Origin: Arenibacter troitsensis
GTDB lineage: Bacteria; Bacteroidota; Bacteroidia; Flavobacteriales; Flavobacteriaceae
DNA length: 64,000 nt
Assembly: GCF_900177645.1 (NCBI RefSeq)
Contig: NZ_FXAO01000008.1
Span: forward strand, 124,001-188,000
Direction: 5' to 3'
A program made the translations under genes and the position numbers. Under the pieces are notes generated by a model that saw only the letters and a list, made by a program, of their open reading frames with translations, made no database searches and had not been told where the DNA came from. This document shows, in pieces, positions 45,908 through 53,897 of the stretch; position 1 is the stretch's first letter, and every line of letters starts with the position of its first letter.

Positions 45908-46627
45908 TTATACCGCTTCCTTTTCACTTACTATTGCTAACTGCCGTTGTCCGGAATATCGGGAATGTGAGTGTATTTTGTTACTTATCAATTGTTTTAT
46001 GTTCGTCTGGGAAAGATCTCCGGTACAATCATAGGTTGATAATTCCAAGGATATAATCTCTACAGTATATAGGTTGTAATAAATGGCATACTTCCTTTTT
46101 TGATCGTAAACCATAAATTCCTGACCATGGAATTTTGACCTGAAGTATTTGGAAATAAGCGGTAGCACGTCGAATCCTGGTGAAACATTGGAAAAGTAGA
46201 CCTGATCTTGCGATATCTTAAACTTTGCAATGGCTTCTATTCTATGTTTTTCCCGTGCCACCATTCTGGAGAGTTGCTGAATTTTTAAAACAATTTCCGA
46301 CAATCCTTCAACAGGGTTTTCATTGGGATTGGCATACATAGAACGGATGTATTGGTACAGCAGTAGTTCAATACCTTTGGTTTCGCTTAAAAAGGCAAAG
46401 TAAATGGACTTAATGGCCGCATTGCTTTTGTTCTGTATACTGTTCCAAACCCGTCTTGCCTTATCCATCTGGGTAAAAACAGTTATCGCTTCCGAAAACA
46501 GACCTTTTTGTAGCTCCTTATTTTTTTGGATGTTCGCCACAGGGATTTTCTCCTCAAAAATTTTGAAAACCGTAGTTAGAAAACCATTGAAACTGCCGTC
46601 GTAAATTAAAACCTTAGGATTTTCCAT
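45908..46627 (-). CDS. TIGR03915-type putative DNA repair protein
   Basis: 239 residues. The opening VLIYDGSFNGFLTTVFKIFEEK is characteristic of the TIGR03915 family, normally encoded beside a radical SAM protein of the TIGR03916 family in a proposed DNA modification or repair pair. Further motifs: SIYFAFLSETKGIELLLYQYIRSM, RMVAREKHRIEAIAKF and YAIYYNLYTVEIISLE, with the C-terminal part resembling a uracil-DNA-glycosylase-like domain in published family descriptions. The radical SAM partner is not here. Instead the gene follows, after two bases, a 59-residue ORF described at 46630. The reaction is not established. Confidence 0.82.
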   Translation of the reverse strand: MENPKVLIYDGSFNGFLTTVFKIFEEKIPVANIQKNKELQKGLFSEAITVFTQMDKARRVWNSIQNKSNAAIKSIYFAFLSETKGIELLLYQYIRSMYANPNENPVEGLSEIVLKIQQLSRMVAREKHRIEAIAKFKISQDQVYFSNVSPGFDVLPLISKYFRSKFHGQEFMVYDQKRKYAIYYNLYTVEIISLELSTYDCTGDLSQTNIKQLISNKIHSHSRYSGQRQLAIVSEKEAV

Positions 46628-46629
46628 AA

Positions 46630-46809
46630 TTATTCAAATAAACTGAGTTGTACACTTAATTCCTTTTTTAAACGTCTTCTTTCCGTCTTTACTAAACGAC
46701 CCTTGGATAAACCACTCTCTTTTTTAGAGCTAATGGAAACAAAGTGATTATCATCCATCCCGGAAAAGGCTAGACTACTTAATTTTTGATGCAAATCGTC
46801 CAAAGTCAT
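46630..46809 (-). CDS. Small protein (59 residues) ending in a beta-clamp-binding motif
   Basis: A short ORF in the space before the TIGR03915-type gene. It starts with ATG at 46809 and stops with TAA two bases before that gene's ATG, so the two are probably co-translated. The sequence opens MTLDDLHQKLSSLAFSGMDD, has a basic middle (SKGRLVKTERRRLKK) and ends with QLSLFE. QLSLF (residues 54-58) is the canonical beta-sliding-clamp-binding pentapeptide, placed at the C-terminus as in known clamp partners. The composition (Lys/Arg cluster, conserved-looking LSSLAFSGM) is protein-like. Upstream codons read as AT-rich non-coding sequence, supporting the ATG. I know of no named family; a remnant of a longer protein is the alternative. 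Confidence 0.65.
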   Translation of the reverse strand: MTLDDLHQKLSSLAFSGMDDNHFVSISSKKESGLSKGRLVKTERRRLKKELSVQLSLFE

Positions 46810-46829
46810 GTTTTCGTATTTGTAATTAT

Positions 46830-46893
46830 TCCAAATATATGGATTATTTCCTAATTATGGAAATAGTCCAATAAATTTTTTGGATATATTCCA
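46830..46893. promoter_or_regulatory. Cluster of TCCA/TGGA half-sites (candidate S24 repressor operators)
   Basis: Three palindromic arrangements lie between the divergent genes: TCCA-N6-TGGA (46830-46843), TTTCC-N7-GGAAA (46847-46863) and TCCA-N10-TGGA (46867-46884), with a further TCCA at 46890-46893. The first overlaps a minus-strand TATATTTG (46832-46839). The third overlaps the plus-strand -33 element. Confidence 0.5.
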
Positions 46894-46908
46894 AAATACG
46901 TATATTTG
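46879..46908 (+). promoter_or_regulatory. Bacteroidetes-type promoter of the S24 repressor gene
   Basis: TTTG (46879-46882) and TATATTTG (46901-46908) with an 18-base spacer. The -33 element lies inside a TCCA/TGGA palindrome and a further TCCA falls in the spacer, so repressor binding would block it. The start codon is 74 bases further on. Confidence 0.6.
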
Positions 46909-46982
46909 AGGCTATGGGATATAGTCTTTTACCCAAATAGGGAATATCTATATATCAACTATATGAATTAAAAATCTGTACT

Positions 46983-47750
46983 ATGAACGAGGATATGGAA
47001 ATTGTTACAAAGCGTTTTACCGATTTACGTCGTGAATTGGGGTATACCCAATCTGACTTTGCCAACTTGCTTGGCATTTCAAATACTACGGCCGACATAG
47101 AAAGGGGGCGTACCAAGTTATCGGGAAAAGTAGTGGCTGAATTACTCAAGCAATTTAAAATAAATCCACTTTGGCTATTCGGTGACAGTTCCCAAAAATT
47201 TCTAGCGGTTACCAATGTCAGTGTTATTCCCAAGGTGGTTACGGTTAATTCATCCGAAAACGAGAATATGGTATTGGTAAATGCAAAGGCCGCCGCCGGA
47301 TACCCCCAAAATATTCAGGACACCAGTTGGTACAAACAGCTGCCTGCCTTCGATATTCCTTTGCCAGAATTCAGAAATGCCACCTATAGAGGTTTCCAAA
47401 TTGAAGGGGATAGTATGTTGCCCAATCTAAAGCCAGGCGAATGGGTATTGGCCAGAGCCGTTGAAGGTCTAAAGGATATCAGTCCCAATAAGATTTATGT
47501 TGTGGTATTACAGGACGCGGTTTTGGTGAAAAAGATTGAAAAATCGCCCAATCCGGCCGTAATTTCATTAATATCACTAAATGAAAACTATCCTCCATAC
47601 AGCGTAAACACTGAAGACATACAAGAGCTTTGGCAAGTTAGTAGTAAAATAACCTTTGGCGTAGATGCCACTTCCGAGAAGGGATTGTTAAGGCAATTAC
47701 AGGAATCTATGGATGAGCTAAAAAATCAATTAAAAAAAGTCAACAACTAA
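46983..47750 (+). CDS. LexA-like repressor: helix-turn-helix plus S24 self-cleavage domain
   Basis: 255 residues. An XRE-type helix-turn-helix covers about residues 8-62 (FTDLRRELGYTQSDFANLLG, then NTTADIERGRTKLSG). The C-terminal S24 domain has the likely cleavage site Ala105-Gly106 (NAKAAAGYP), nucleophile Ser144 in IEGDSMLPNLKPG, and general base Lys183 in AVLVKKI. A coiled-coil tail follows (LLRQLQESMDELKNQLKK), perhaps for dimerisation. Such proteins repress DNA damage or mobile-element genes and are cleaved after RecA activation. It is divergent from the small-protein / TIGR03915 operon, and shared palindromes suggest it controls both directions. Confidence 0.9.
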   Translation: MNEDMEIVTKRFTDLRRELGYTQSDFANLLGISNTTADIERGRTKLSGKVVAELLKQFKINPLWLFGDSSQKFLAVTNVSVIPKVVTVNSSENENMVLVNAKAAAGYPQNIQDTSWYKQLPAFDIPLPEFRNATYRGFQIEGDSMLPNLKPGEWVLARAVEGLKDISPNKIYVVVLQDAVLVKKIEKSPNPAVISLISLNENYPPYSVNTEDIQELWQVSSKITFGVDATSEKGLLRQLQESMDELKNQLKKVNN

Positions 47751-47942
47751 TACCTCCTTATTTTTAGGCTTAGAGGCTTATATCCAAAATATTTTTTAGG
47801 GAAGCCTTTTCCTGTAATAAAAAGATTATTGAAACCTATTGTTCCTGCCTGCTTCGGATAGGATTAAACTTGACCCATCATGGAGTTTTTACATTAAATA
47901 GGATTAATATCTTGTTATTGTAGGTTTTACCTTATAGGTATT

Positions 47943-47975
47943 TTTATCGATAAAGCGTATATTTTTATCGATGAA
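47943..47975. promoter_or_regulatory. Two TTTATCGATAAA-like palindromes 21 bp apart
   Basis: TTTATCGATAAA (47943-47954) is a perfect 12-bp palindrome; TTTATCGATGAA (47964-47975) differs at one base. The centres are 21 bp apart, two helix turns, so a regulator could bind both on one face of the DNA. No factor is assigned. Confidence 0.4.
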
Positions 47976-48060
47976 ATGCAGTATTACCTTCATTTGTACG
48001 CTTTCACAACAAGATCGTGAGGTTACACAACAAAATTCTAAAATTCAAAGTACAACAACA

Positions 48061-48142
48061 TATTTTTGAGCTGATAATGAGTCCCAAATCTTATCATTAC
48101 ATATATAAAAAGGCTGTGCAATAATATTGTATCGCCTTTTTT
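48061..48142 (+). ncRNA. Candidate small RNA with intrinsic terminator
   Basis: TATTTTTG at 48061-48068 fits the -7 consensus, though no good -33 element is seen. It is followed by a hairpin TGATAA/TTATCA (13-base loop) and a terminator at 48107-48142. The terminator stem is AAAAAGGC with GCCTTTTT, enclosing a second palindrome CAATA-A-TATTG. No supported ORF precedes this terminator, which is the reason to suspect an RNA. A 15-codon ORF starting ATGAGTCCC inside it is not convincing. Confidence 0.3.
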
Positions 48143-48257
48143 ATTTTAAAATCTTACTACCGGTACAAAAATGTAGGATAAATAATGGTTTACTTGTCCA
48201 CAAATCCTTTAATTTGATTTGTGTTTTTCATGGGCAAGTACCGATGATGGTAATTTA

Positions 48258-48357
48258 GGGATACACAGGGCACAACAATAACCCTGCTTTGGCGTTTGTT
48301 GTATTGGGTGTAAAAACGCCCAAAGGCTTTAAAATTATTAAAAAGACCAAGAAGTAA
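48258..48357 (+). pseudogene. Possible remnant of a small protein gene
   Basis: An open stretch of 32 codons after a TAG with no start codon at its head. It reads GYTGHNNNPALAF, VVLGVKTPKGF and KIIKKTKK before TAA. The lysine-rich end looks like a genuine protein terminus. One base-shift upstream, the frame TDDGNLG would join it, hinting at a frameshifted small gene. Only 28 bases separate its stop from the next start codon. Confidence 0.25.
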
Positions 48358-48384
48358 TTAGAATATTTAGACAACAATTGAACA

Positions 48385-50346
48385 ATGGTGAAGTCTTTTA
48401 ATAAAATGTTTTTTTCATTAATGATTTGTTCATTGTGTTTTTGGTATTCGTCTGCCCAAGACCCTTCTACCAAACCGGATTATTTCCAGGAGTTTCAAAA
48501 TAAGAAGGGAGTACAGGAAAGATTTGATTATTTCTTTGGTGTGCCCAATCGCTATTTAGAGGATTCAGCCTATGATTGGCAAGCTGCAGTAAATGTTTAT
48601 CACAACAATGCTCAAAAAGTTAAGGATTCAACAAGCATCACCAAATATGAGCTTATGCAATCCCAACTTTATTATGATATAGGCGACTTTAGCAAAAGTG
48701 TGGCCATTGCAAACCAATTGTACAAGAAAATTGATAATTTGGATATGCCATCCAAAAAAATCCTTTTAGACCTGATAGACAACAACTATGCTAAATTGGG
48801 GCTATATGATAGGCAATTTGAAATAAGAAATGAGAAAAAGAATTTAGGCCTTACAGATAAGGTTATTTTCTATGATATCTACTCCAACCTTGGACTTCAT
48901 AGAAAGGCAATGGACGACTATATCAAGGACAAGCTTAAAACTATAAGGGAAGACGACTATTATGGCCAGGCGGAATATCAGAGCAACGTTGGGAACTACC
49001 TTCTTTTGGATATGTCCATACCAACAGCCCTAACCTATTACAAGAAGGCAAAGGGATTTATTGATGTATATCTCAATGATATTAGCAGGGAAAAAACAGA
49101 ACAAGAAATTAGCAAAGGCAATTTATTGAAAGCCATTATAGAAGGGAACATTGGTAAATGTCATGCGCTGCTTAAGGAATATGATATTGCCATTCCTTAT
49201 TTGGAGAATTCCATTAACCTGATCAATGAATACAATAAGGGTAAGTTCTCGTCGGAAAAGGTAGAAAACACCTTGGAGTTGGCGGATTGTTATTTGCAGA
49301 AAGAAGACTATGAAAAGGCCCAAGAGTATCTTTTGGATGGACAAAATCCTGTGAAAATTGAAAATATCCTTAGAAGAAATAGATTATTAGCGGCCTACTT
49401 TGACCGAATAGGCGATTATAAAAATTCGGTCGATTATTTAAAAAGAAACGTACGTATTAGGGATTCATTGAATAGGAACGAATCCTCCATGAAAAAACAA
49501 CAGTTGGCTGCCGTAGCTGGGCAAGAGATAGAGTACTCCAAGAAAATGATGGAGCAGCAGAAAAAGGACCTAGAGCAATCCCGAAGCGATTTACAGGCCA
49601 AAGAGGAAAGAATTAATATTGTTTTTATTTCTTTGATCTTTACACTTTTGGGATTTGCAGGCTTAGTTTTCGCCTACTTGAAAAGTATTAAGAACCAGCG
49701 GCTTATTGCCGATCAGAAGCGCATCATAGAGGCTTCATTGGTAGAAAAGGATTCCCTTTTAAAAGAAATTCACCATAGGGTAAAAAATAACCTGCAAATG
49801 GTTTCCAGCCTGCTTAGCCTGCAGACAAAAAATACACGTAGTAAGGCAGCTATCGAAGCGTTGGAAGAGGGTAAGAGTAGGGTAAAGGCCATGGCCCTTA
49901 TCCATCAAAAATTATATCAGAACGACGATCTTTCAGTGATAGAAATGCAGGGGTATATTGAAAGTCTTATTAATAGCGTACAATCAGTTTATAAAAAAGG
50001 AGGTCATAATATAAATATTACCATTGATGCCGAAGGTGTAGAGCTGGATATTGATAGGGCCATTCCTTTTGGTCTTATACTAAATGAACTGGTATCCAAT
50101 TCATTTAAATATGCCTTCCCGGAAGATGATGAGAACGGAAAGATTTATATTCATTTGAGAAAGAACGGGGGACAAGGCTATTTTGAGTACACGGATAACG
50201 GTATAGGACTGCCAGAGGATACGGATGATAGGGCCAATTCCTCCATGGGAATAAGGCTAATGAATCGTTTGGTAAACCAACTTCAATCTACTTTAAATAT
50301 CGATAAAACATCCGAAGGAGTTCGTTTTTGGTTCAATTTTAAATAA
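48385..50346 (+). CDS. TPR-containing sensor histidine kinase, HisKA_2 type
   Basis: 653 residues. Signal peptide (MFFSLMICSLCFWYSSAQ), then about 330 residues of TPR-like repeats, a membrane helix near residues 413-432 (IVFISLIFTLLGFAGLVFAY), a coiled coil, and the HisKA_2 box LKEIHHRVKNNLQMVSSLLSLQ with His464 as the likely phosphoacceptor. The HATPase domain shows LILNELVSNSFKYAF, DNGIGLP and GIRLMNRLVNQL; this kinase class has a shortened ATP lid. It resembles the kinase at 4154 in layout (exported TPR sensor) but uses another phosphoacceptor family. No response regulator follows; the next gene, 24 bases on, is a hydrolase. Confidence 0.9.
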   Translation: MVKSFNKMFFSLMICSLCFWYSSAQDPSTKPDYFQEFQNKKGVQERFDYFFGVPNRYLEDSAYDWQAAVNVYHNNAQKVKDSTSITKYELMQSQLYYDIGDFSKSVAIANQLYKKIDNLDMPSKKILLDLIDNNYAKLGLYDRQFEIRNEKKNLGLTDKVIFYDIYSNLGLHRKAMDDYIKDKLKTIREDDYYGQAEYQSNVGNYLLLDMSIPTALTYYKKAKGFIDVYLNDISREKTEQEISKGNLLKAIIEGNIGKCHALLKEYDIAIPYLENSINLINEYNKGKFSSEKVENTLELADCYLQKEDYEKAQEYLLDGQNPVKIENILRRNRLLAAYFDRIGDYKNSVDYLKRNVRIRDSLNRNESSMKKQQLAAVAGQEIEYSKKMMEQQKKDLEQSRSDLQAKEERINIVFISLIFTLLGFAGLVFAYLKSIKNQRLIADQKRIIEASLVEKDSLLKEIHHRVKNNLQMVSSLLSLQTKNTRSKAAIEALEEGKSRVKAMALIHQKLYQNDDLSVIEMQGYIESLINSVQSVYKKGGHNINITIDAEGVELDIDRAIPFGLILNELVSNSFKYAFPEDDENGKIYIHLRKNGGQGYFEYTDNGIGLPEDTDDRANSSMGIRLMNRLVNQLQSTLNIDKTSEGVRFWFNFK

Positions 50347-50370
50347 ATTTGAATAAAAACAGTTCAACTT

Positions 50371-51051
50371 ATGCAGATTACATTTCTAGGCCATGCCACT
50401 TTACTCATTGAAACAGCTGGAAAAAGATTATTGGTAGATCCTTTTATTTCAGGAAATGAGCAAGTAGATGGTAAAATTGATATTAAAGGATTAAAACCCG
50501 ATTATATCCTGGTAACCCACGCCCATCAAGACCACACCTTGGATGTTGAAGAAATTGGTAAAATGAGCAATGCCACAGTGGTAAGCAATTTTGAAATTGC
50601 CACCTACTATGAAAACAAAGGCCTAAAGGCTCATCCTATGAATCACGGTGGGAACTGGAAGTTTGACTTTGGTACCCTTAAATATGTAAATGCCATTCAT
50701 ACCTCTTCCTTTGCCGATGGAACCTATGGTGGTCAGCCAGGGGGATTTATCCTTTCTTCTGAAGGAAAGCACATTTATATTGCCGGTGACACTGCTTTGA
50801 CCATGGATATGAAACTTATTCCTATGTCCTTTCATTTGGATCTTGCTGTATTGCCCATTGGCGATAATTTTACGATGGGGGTCGATGATGCCCTCCTAGC
50901 ATCGGATTTTGTTGAATGTTCTAGGGTATTAGGTTGTCATTATGATACTTTTGGGTATATTGTAATTGATCATGACCAAGCCATTCAAAAATTTTCAAAA
51001 AAGGGTAAAGAGCTAATTCTACTGGAAATAGGAGGAGCTTTAACGGTTTAA
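50371..51051 (+). CDS. UPF0173 family metal-dependent hydrolase
   Basis: 226 residues with a metallo-beta-lactamase fold. It begins MQITFLGHATLLIETAGKRLLVDPF, then carries the metal motif THAHQDHTLD (HxHxDH form) at about residues 50-59, NHGGNWKFD, and AGDTALTMDMKLI with the bridging Asp. The C-terminal HYDTFGYI supplies another His. The substrate is not known for the family. It follows the kinase by 24 bases and may be co-transcribed. Its stop (TAA 51049-51051) abuts the stop of the convergent SDR gene with no base between. Confidence 0.9.
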   Translation: MQITFLGHATLLIETAGKRLLVDPFISGNEQVDGKIDIKGLKPDYILVTHAHQDHTLDVEEIGKMSNATVVSNFEIATYYENKGLKAHPMNHGGNWKFDFGTLKYVNAIHTSSFADGTYGGQPGGFILSSEGKHIYIAGDTALTMDMKLIPMSFHLDLAVLPIGDNFTMGVDDALLASDFVECSRVLGCHYDTFGYIVIDHDQAIQKFSKKGKELILLEIGGALTV

Positions 51052-51855
51052 TTATCGCACCTTACTTCGCAGTACTAGCCTATGGAGCAGTTTAGGGAAA
51101 AATCTTTTCAAATAGATTCCGAATACCTCTTTTTGGCCAATGTAAACTTCGAATTTTTCTTTTTCTATGGCCTTGACCATTTTTTTGGCAAAGACTTGTG
51201 GGGATAATCCATTTTTAGTGGCCACATCATTGTCAACTTGGGGACTGCCATCAGCTGTAAGGGCATTTATGGCCACATTGGTATTTACAAAGCCTGGACA
51301 TACCATGGTAACCTTAATATTGTCAATTTCATGTTCCATGCGTAAAGCGTCAAAAAAACCATGTAGCGCATGCTTGGCCCCACAATATCCAGAGCGAAAG
51401 GGAGAGCCAAATTTTCCCATTAGACTAGTTACGGTCACAAAATGTCCTTTTTGTTGGGTTACAAAATAGGGAAGGATTGCTTTGGAAAGGGCAATAGTAC
51501 CCATGTAATTAACGTCCATCAATTTCTGATAAACCTGCAAATCGGTTTCCATAATTAAGGAACGTTGGCTAATACCGGCATTATTTATCAATAAGTCGAT
51601 AGACCCATAAAACGACATAGCTTCCGTAACTTTTTCAGACATGGTATCCCTATCCATCAAATCCAATGGCAGTAGGGATATAAGTTCGCTTTTTGGGCAA
51701 CGGGTCTTAACTGATTGTAGATCACTTAATTTTCTGGAAGAAATAATAAGCTTATAGCCTTTGCGGTTAAGTTCAAAGGTCAGGGCTTCCCCTATACCGG
51801 AGGAAGCTCCAGTTATCCAGACAACCCTATCGACTTTTGTTTTCAATTTTTTCAT
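51052..51855 (-). CDS. Short-chain dehydrogenase/reductase (SDR)
   Basis: 267 residues, a classical SDR using NAD(P)H. Cofactor motif TGASSGIGEAL near residue 15, LINNAGISQRS, the catalytic Ser in TVTSLMGKFG, and YCGAKHALHGFFDALRME containing Tyr-x-x-x-Lys. The PGFVNTN segment follows. Its C-terminal 40 residues are basic, as in the DHRS7-like group that may associate with membranes. The substrate is unknown. The gene is divergent from menC, with a 39-base intergenic region. Confidence 0.9.
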   Translation of the reverse strand: MKKLKTKVDRVVWITGASSGIGEALTFELNRKGYKLIISSRKLSDLQSVKTRCPKSELISLLPLDLMDRDTMSEKVTEAMSFYGSIDLLINNAGISQRSLIMETDLQVYQKLMDVNYMGTIALSKAILPYFVTQQKGHFVTVTSLMGKFGSPFRSGYCGAKHALHGFFDALRMEHEIDNIKVTMVCPGFVNTNVAINALTADGSPQVDNDVATKNGLSPQVFAKKMVKAIEKEKFEVYIGQKEVFGIYLKRFFPKLLHRLVLRSKVR

Positions 51856-51874
51856 ATTTAGAAAAAAAGATAGT

Positions 51875-51882
51875 TAAATTTG
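51875..51882 (+). promoter_or_regulatory. Possible -7 element (TAAATTTG) of the men operon
   Basis: TAAATTTG fits TAnnTTTG and lies 12 bases before the ATG of menC at 51895. No clear TTG at the correct spacing; the short leader makes it a weak candidate. Confidence 0.3.
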
Positions 51883-51894
51883 ATTTTATATTTC

Positions 51895-52947
51895 ATGAAA
51901 GCAACCTACAAAAAATACATTTTAGAATTTAAACGCCCCAGTGGTACTTCCAGGGGAATAATGACCCATAAAGAAACCTTCTTTATTATTTTGGAACAGG
52001 ATAATAAATATGGAATTGGGGAATGCGGTATTTTAAGGGGGTTGAGTGTTGATGATGTTCCGGGCTATGAGGACAAGCTGAAATGGACCTGTAGCAATAT
52101 TCATTTGGGAAAAGACCGGCTGTGGAAAGCCTTGATGCCTTATCCTAGTATTCAGTTCGGAGTGGAACAAGCCTTTTTATCCCTTAATTCCAAGGATCCC
52201 TATTTACTTTATCCTTCAGAATTTACGCAAAACAATAGCCCCATAGCCATCAACGGATTGATTTGGATGGGGGATGAACGTTTTATGCATCAACAGATCC
52301 AAAAGAAACTTGAGGAAGGTTTCAAGTGTATTAAATTAAAAATCGGAGCCATCGATTTCCAGAAGGAAATAGCGCTTTTAAAATCCATTAGAAATACATA
52401 CAGTGAAAAAGAAATTGAATTAAGGGTCGATGCCAACGGTGCATTCCTTCCTTCAGAAGCCATGGCTAAACTGGAACGACTTTCCCTTTATGGGCTGCAC
52501 TCCATAGAACAACCCATCAAGGCTGGCAACACAAATGAAATGAAGGAATTATGCCTAAATACTCCCATCCCCATAGCCTTGGACGAGGAATTAATAGGAA
52601 TTACCGATGTAACGGAAAAGGAGAAACTTCTACAAATTATAAGGCCGCAGTATATCATCCTAAAACCAAGTTTGGTTGGAGGGTTTAAAGGAAGTATGGA
52701 ATGGATCAAAATTGCCGAGAAATTAAATATAAAATGGTGGGTTACCAGTGCATTGGAAAGCAATATAGGCCTAAATGCCATTGCACAATGGACCTCTACC
52801 TTAAACAACCCTCTACCTCAGGGATTGGGTACCGGTGGGTTATATACCAATAATTTTAAATGCCCACTAAAAGTAAAAAATGGAACAATTTCCTATGAAC
52901 AAACCGGGAGTTGGGAAAACAATTTAATAGAGAATTTATGTATATAG
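51895..52947 (+). CDS. menC: o-Succinylbenzoate synthase
   Basis: Enolase-superfamily enzyme of menaquinone synthesis that dehydrates SHCHC to o-succinylbenzoate. About 350 residues; ATG 51895 is preferred to the TTG at 51880. Key positions: CIKLKIGAIDF with the catalytic Lys pair, ELRVDANGAF (metal Asp), SIEQPIKAG (metal Glu), ALDEELIG (metal Asp), and ILKPSLVGGF with the second catalytic Lys. Its last bases overlap the start of the CPBP protease gene, and the menE-type ligase follows, so the operon covers two consecutive steps. Confidence 0.92.
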   Translation: MKATYKKYILEFKRPSGTSRGIMTHKETFFIILEQDNKYGIGECGILRGLSVDDVPGYEDKLKWTCSNIHLGKDRLWKALMPYPSIQFGVEQAFLSLNSKDPYLLYPSEFTQNNSPIAINGLIWMGDERFMHQQIQKKLEEGFKCIKLKIGAIDFQKEIALLKSIRNTYSEKEIELRVDANGAFLPSEAMAKLERLSLYGLHSIEQPIKAGNTNEMKELCLNTPIPIALDEELIGITDVTEKEKLLQIIRPQYIILKPSLVGGFKGSMEWIKIAEKLNIKWWVTSALESNIGLNAIAQWTSTLNNPLPQGLGTGGLYTNNFKCPLKVKNGTISYEQTGSWENNLIENLCI

Positions 52948-53897
52948 AACAGGGATATAAAGGAAACCATGAATCTTGGAGATACCTAGTCGGAATTTTG
53001 ATCATATTCATTGGCTGGCAACTTTTGGGGTCCATTCCACTACTTGGAGTAATAATCGTTAAGTCTCTTGGCGGGGAAACCTTTCCCTCGGATGTTGCAG
53101 GAATGTCGAAAATGGTAGGTAGCAATCTATTTCTCTTTTTAATGCTTATTTCATTTGTATTTGGCCTTGTGGCAACATTTCTTACCGTTCAATTTGTTCA
53201 TAGCCAAACTATAACCTCCCTTACCACCAGTAGAAAAAAAATAGATTGGAAACGAGTGCTTTTTGCTTTTGGACTTTGGGGACTAATAACAATTTTGATT
53301 ACCGGGCTGGACATCTTTTTGTCCCCAGAGGATTATGTTTTTAATTTTAATGTAATGCCCTTTGTCTTATTATGCCTTATTTCCGTTTTATTAATTCCGC
53401 TCCAAACCAGTTTTGAGGAGTATTTTATGCGAGGGTATCTAATGCAGGGCATTGGGTTAATGACGGGCAAAAGATGGGTGCCATTGGTAATCACTTCCAT
53501 GATTTTTGGTTTGTTGCACCTTTTTAATCCTGAGGTTGAAAAATTGGGCTATGGAATAATGGTTTATTATATAGGTACCGGGTTTTTCCTTGGGATTTTG
53601 ACACTAATGGATGAGGGATTGGAATTGGCCATAGGTTTTCATGCAGCCAATAATTTATTGACCGCCCTCTTGGTGACCGCAGATTGGACCGCCTTCCAAA
53701 CCGAATCGCTATACAGGGATATATCGGAACCAGAGTTGGGCTGGGATGTGTTTTTACCGGTATTGGTGATCTATCCAATTCTCTTGTTCGTATTCTCCAA
53801 AAAATATGGCTGGACCAATTGGAAGGAGCGACTTACAGGTGATGTACAAAGTCCAGAAACTGTACGACTAGATGAAGAAAGTGATTTCAACCTTTAA
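52938..53897 (+). CDS. CPBP family intramembrane glutamic endopeptidase
   Basis: About 319 residues with seven or eight membrane helices; ATG 52938 overlaps the end of menC by ten bases. CPBP (Abi/Rce1-like) motifs: FEEYFMRGYLMQ (EExxxR with the two glutamates), FGLLHLFNPEVE with a His, and GFHAANNLLTALL with the His/Asn pair. These are membrane-embedded proteases; bacterial substrates are mostly unknown, some giving bacteriocin immunity. Its position inside the men operon is recurrent in Flavobacteriia, as I recall, but its link with menaquinone is unexplained. It overlaps menE by 26 bases. Confidence 0.88.
   Translation: MYIEQGYKGNHESWRYLVGILIIFIGWQLLGSIPLLGVIIVKSLGGETFPSDVAGMSKMVGSNLFLFLMLISFVFGLVATFLTVQFVHSQTITSLTTSRKKIDWKRVLFAFGLWGLITILITGLDIFLSPEDYVFNFNVMPFVLLCLISVLLIPLQTSFEEYFMRGYLMQGIGLMTGKRWVPLVITSMIFGLLHLFNPEVEKLGYGIMVYYIGTGFFLGILTLMDEGLELAIGFHAANNLLTALLVTADWTAFQTESLYRDISEPELGWDVFLPVLVIYPILLFVFSKKYGWTNWKERLTGDVQSPETVRLDEESDFNL

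Larger units (their letters stand above)
47751..48384. other. Long intergenic region with operator-like repeats and terminator
   Basis: This 634-base space between the S24 gene and the sensor kinase has no long ORF. It holds, in order, two TTTATCGAT sites 21 bases apart (47943-47975), a candidate short RNA ending in a terminator (48061-48142), and a possible gene remnant (48258-48357). Bases 47760-47940 show only short direct repeats of AGGCTTAGAGGCTTA type. Confidence 0.5.

Noticed and set aside
47971-48069. A 32-codon ORF starting ATGAAATGC after the TTTATCGAT sites, as a possible leader peptide.
   Set aside because: Composition is random-looking and nothing downstream suggests attenuation.
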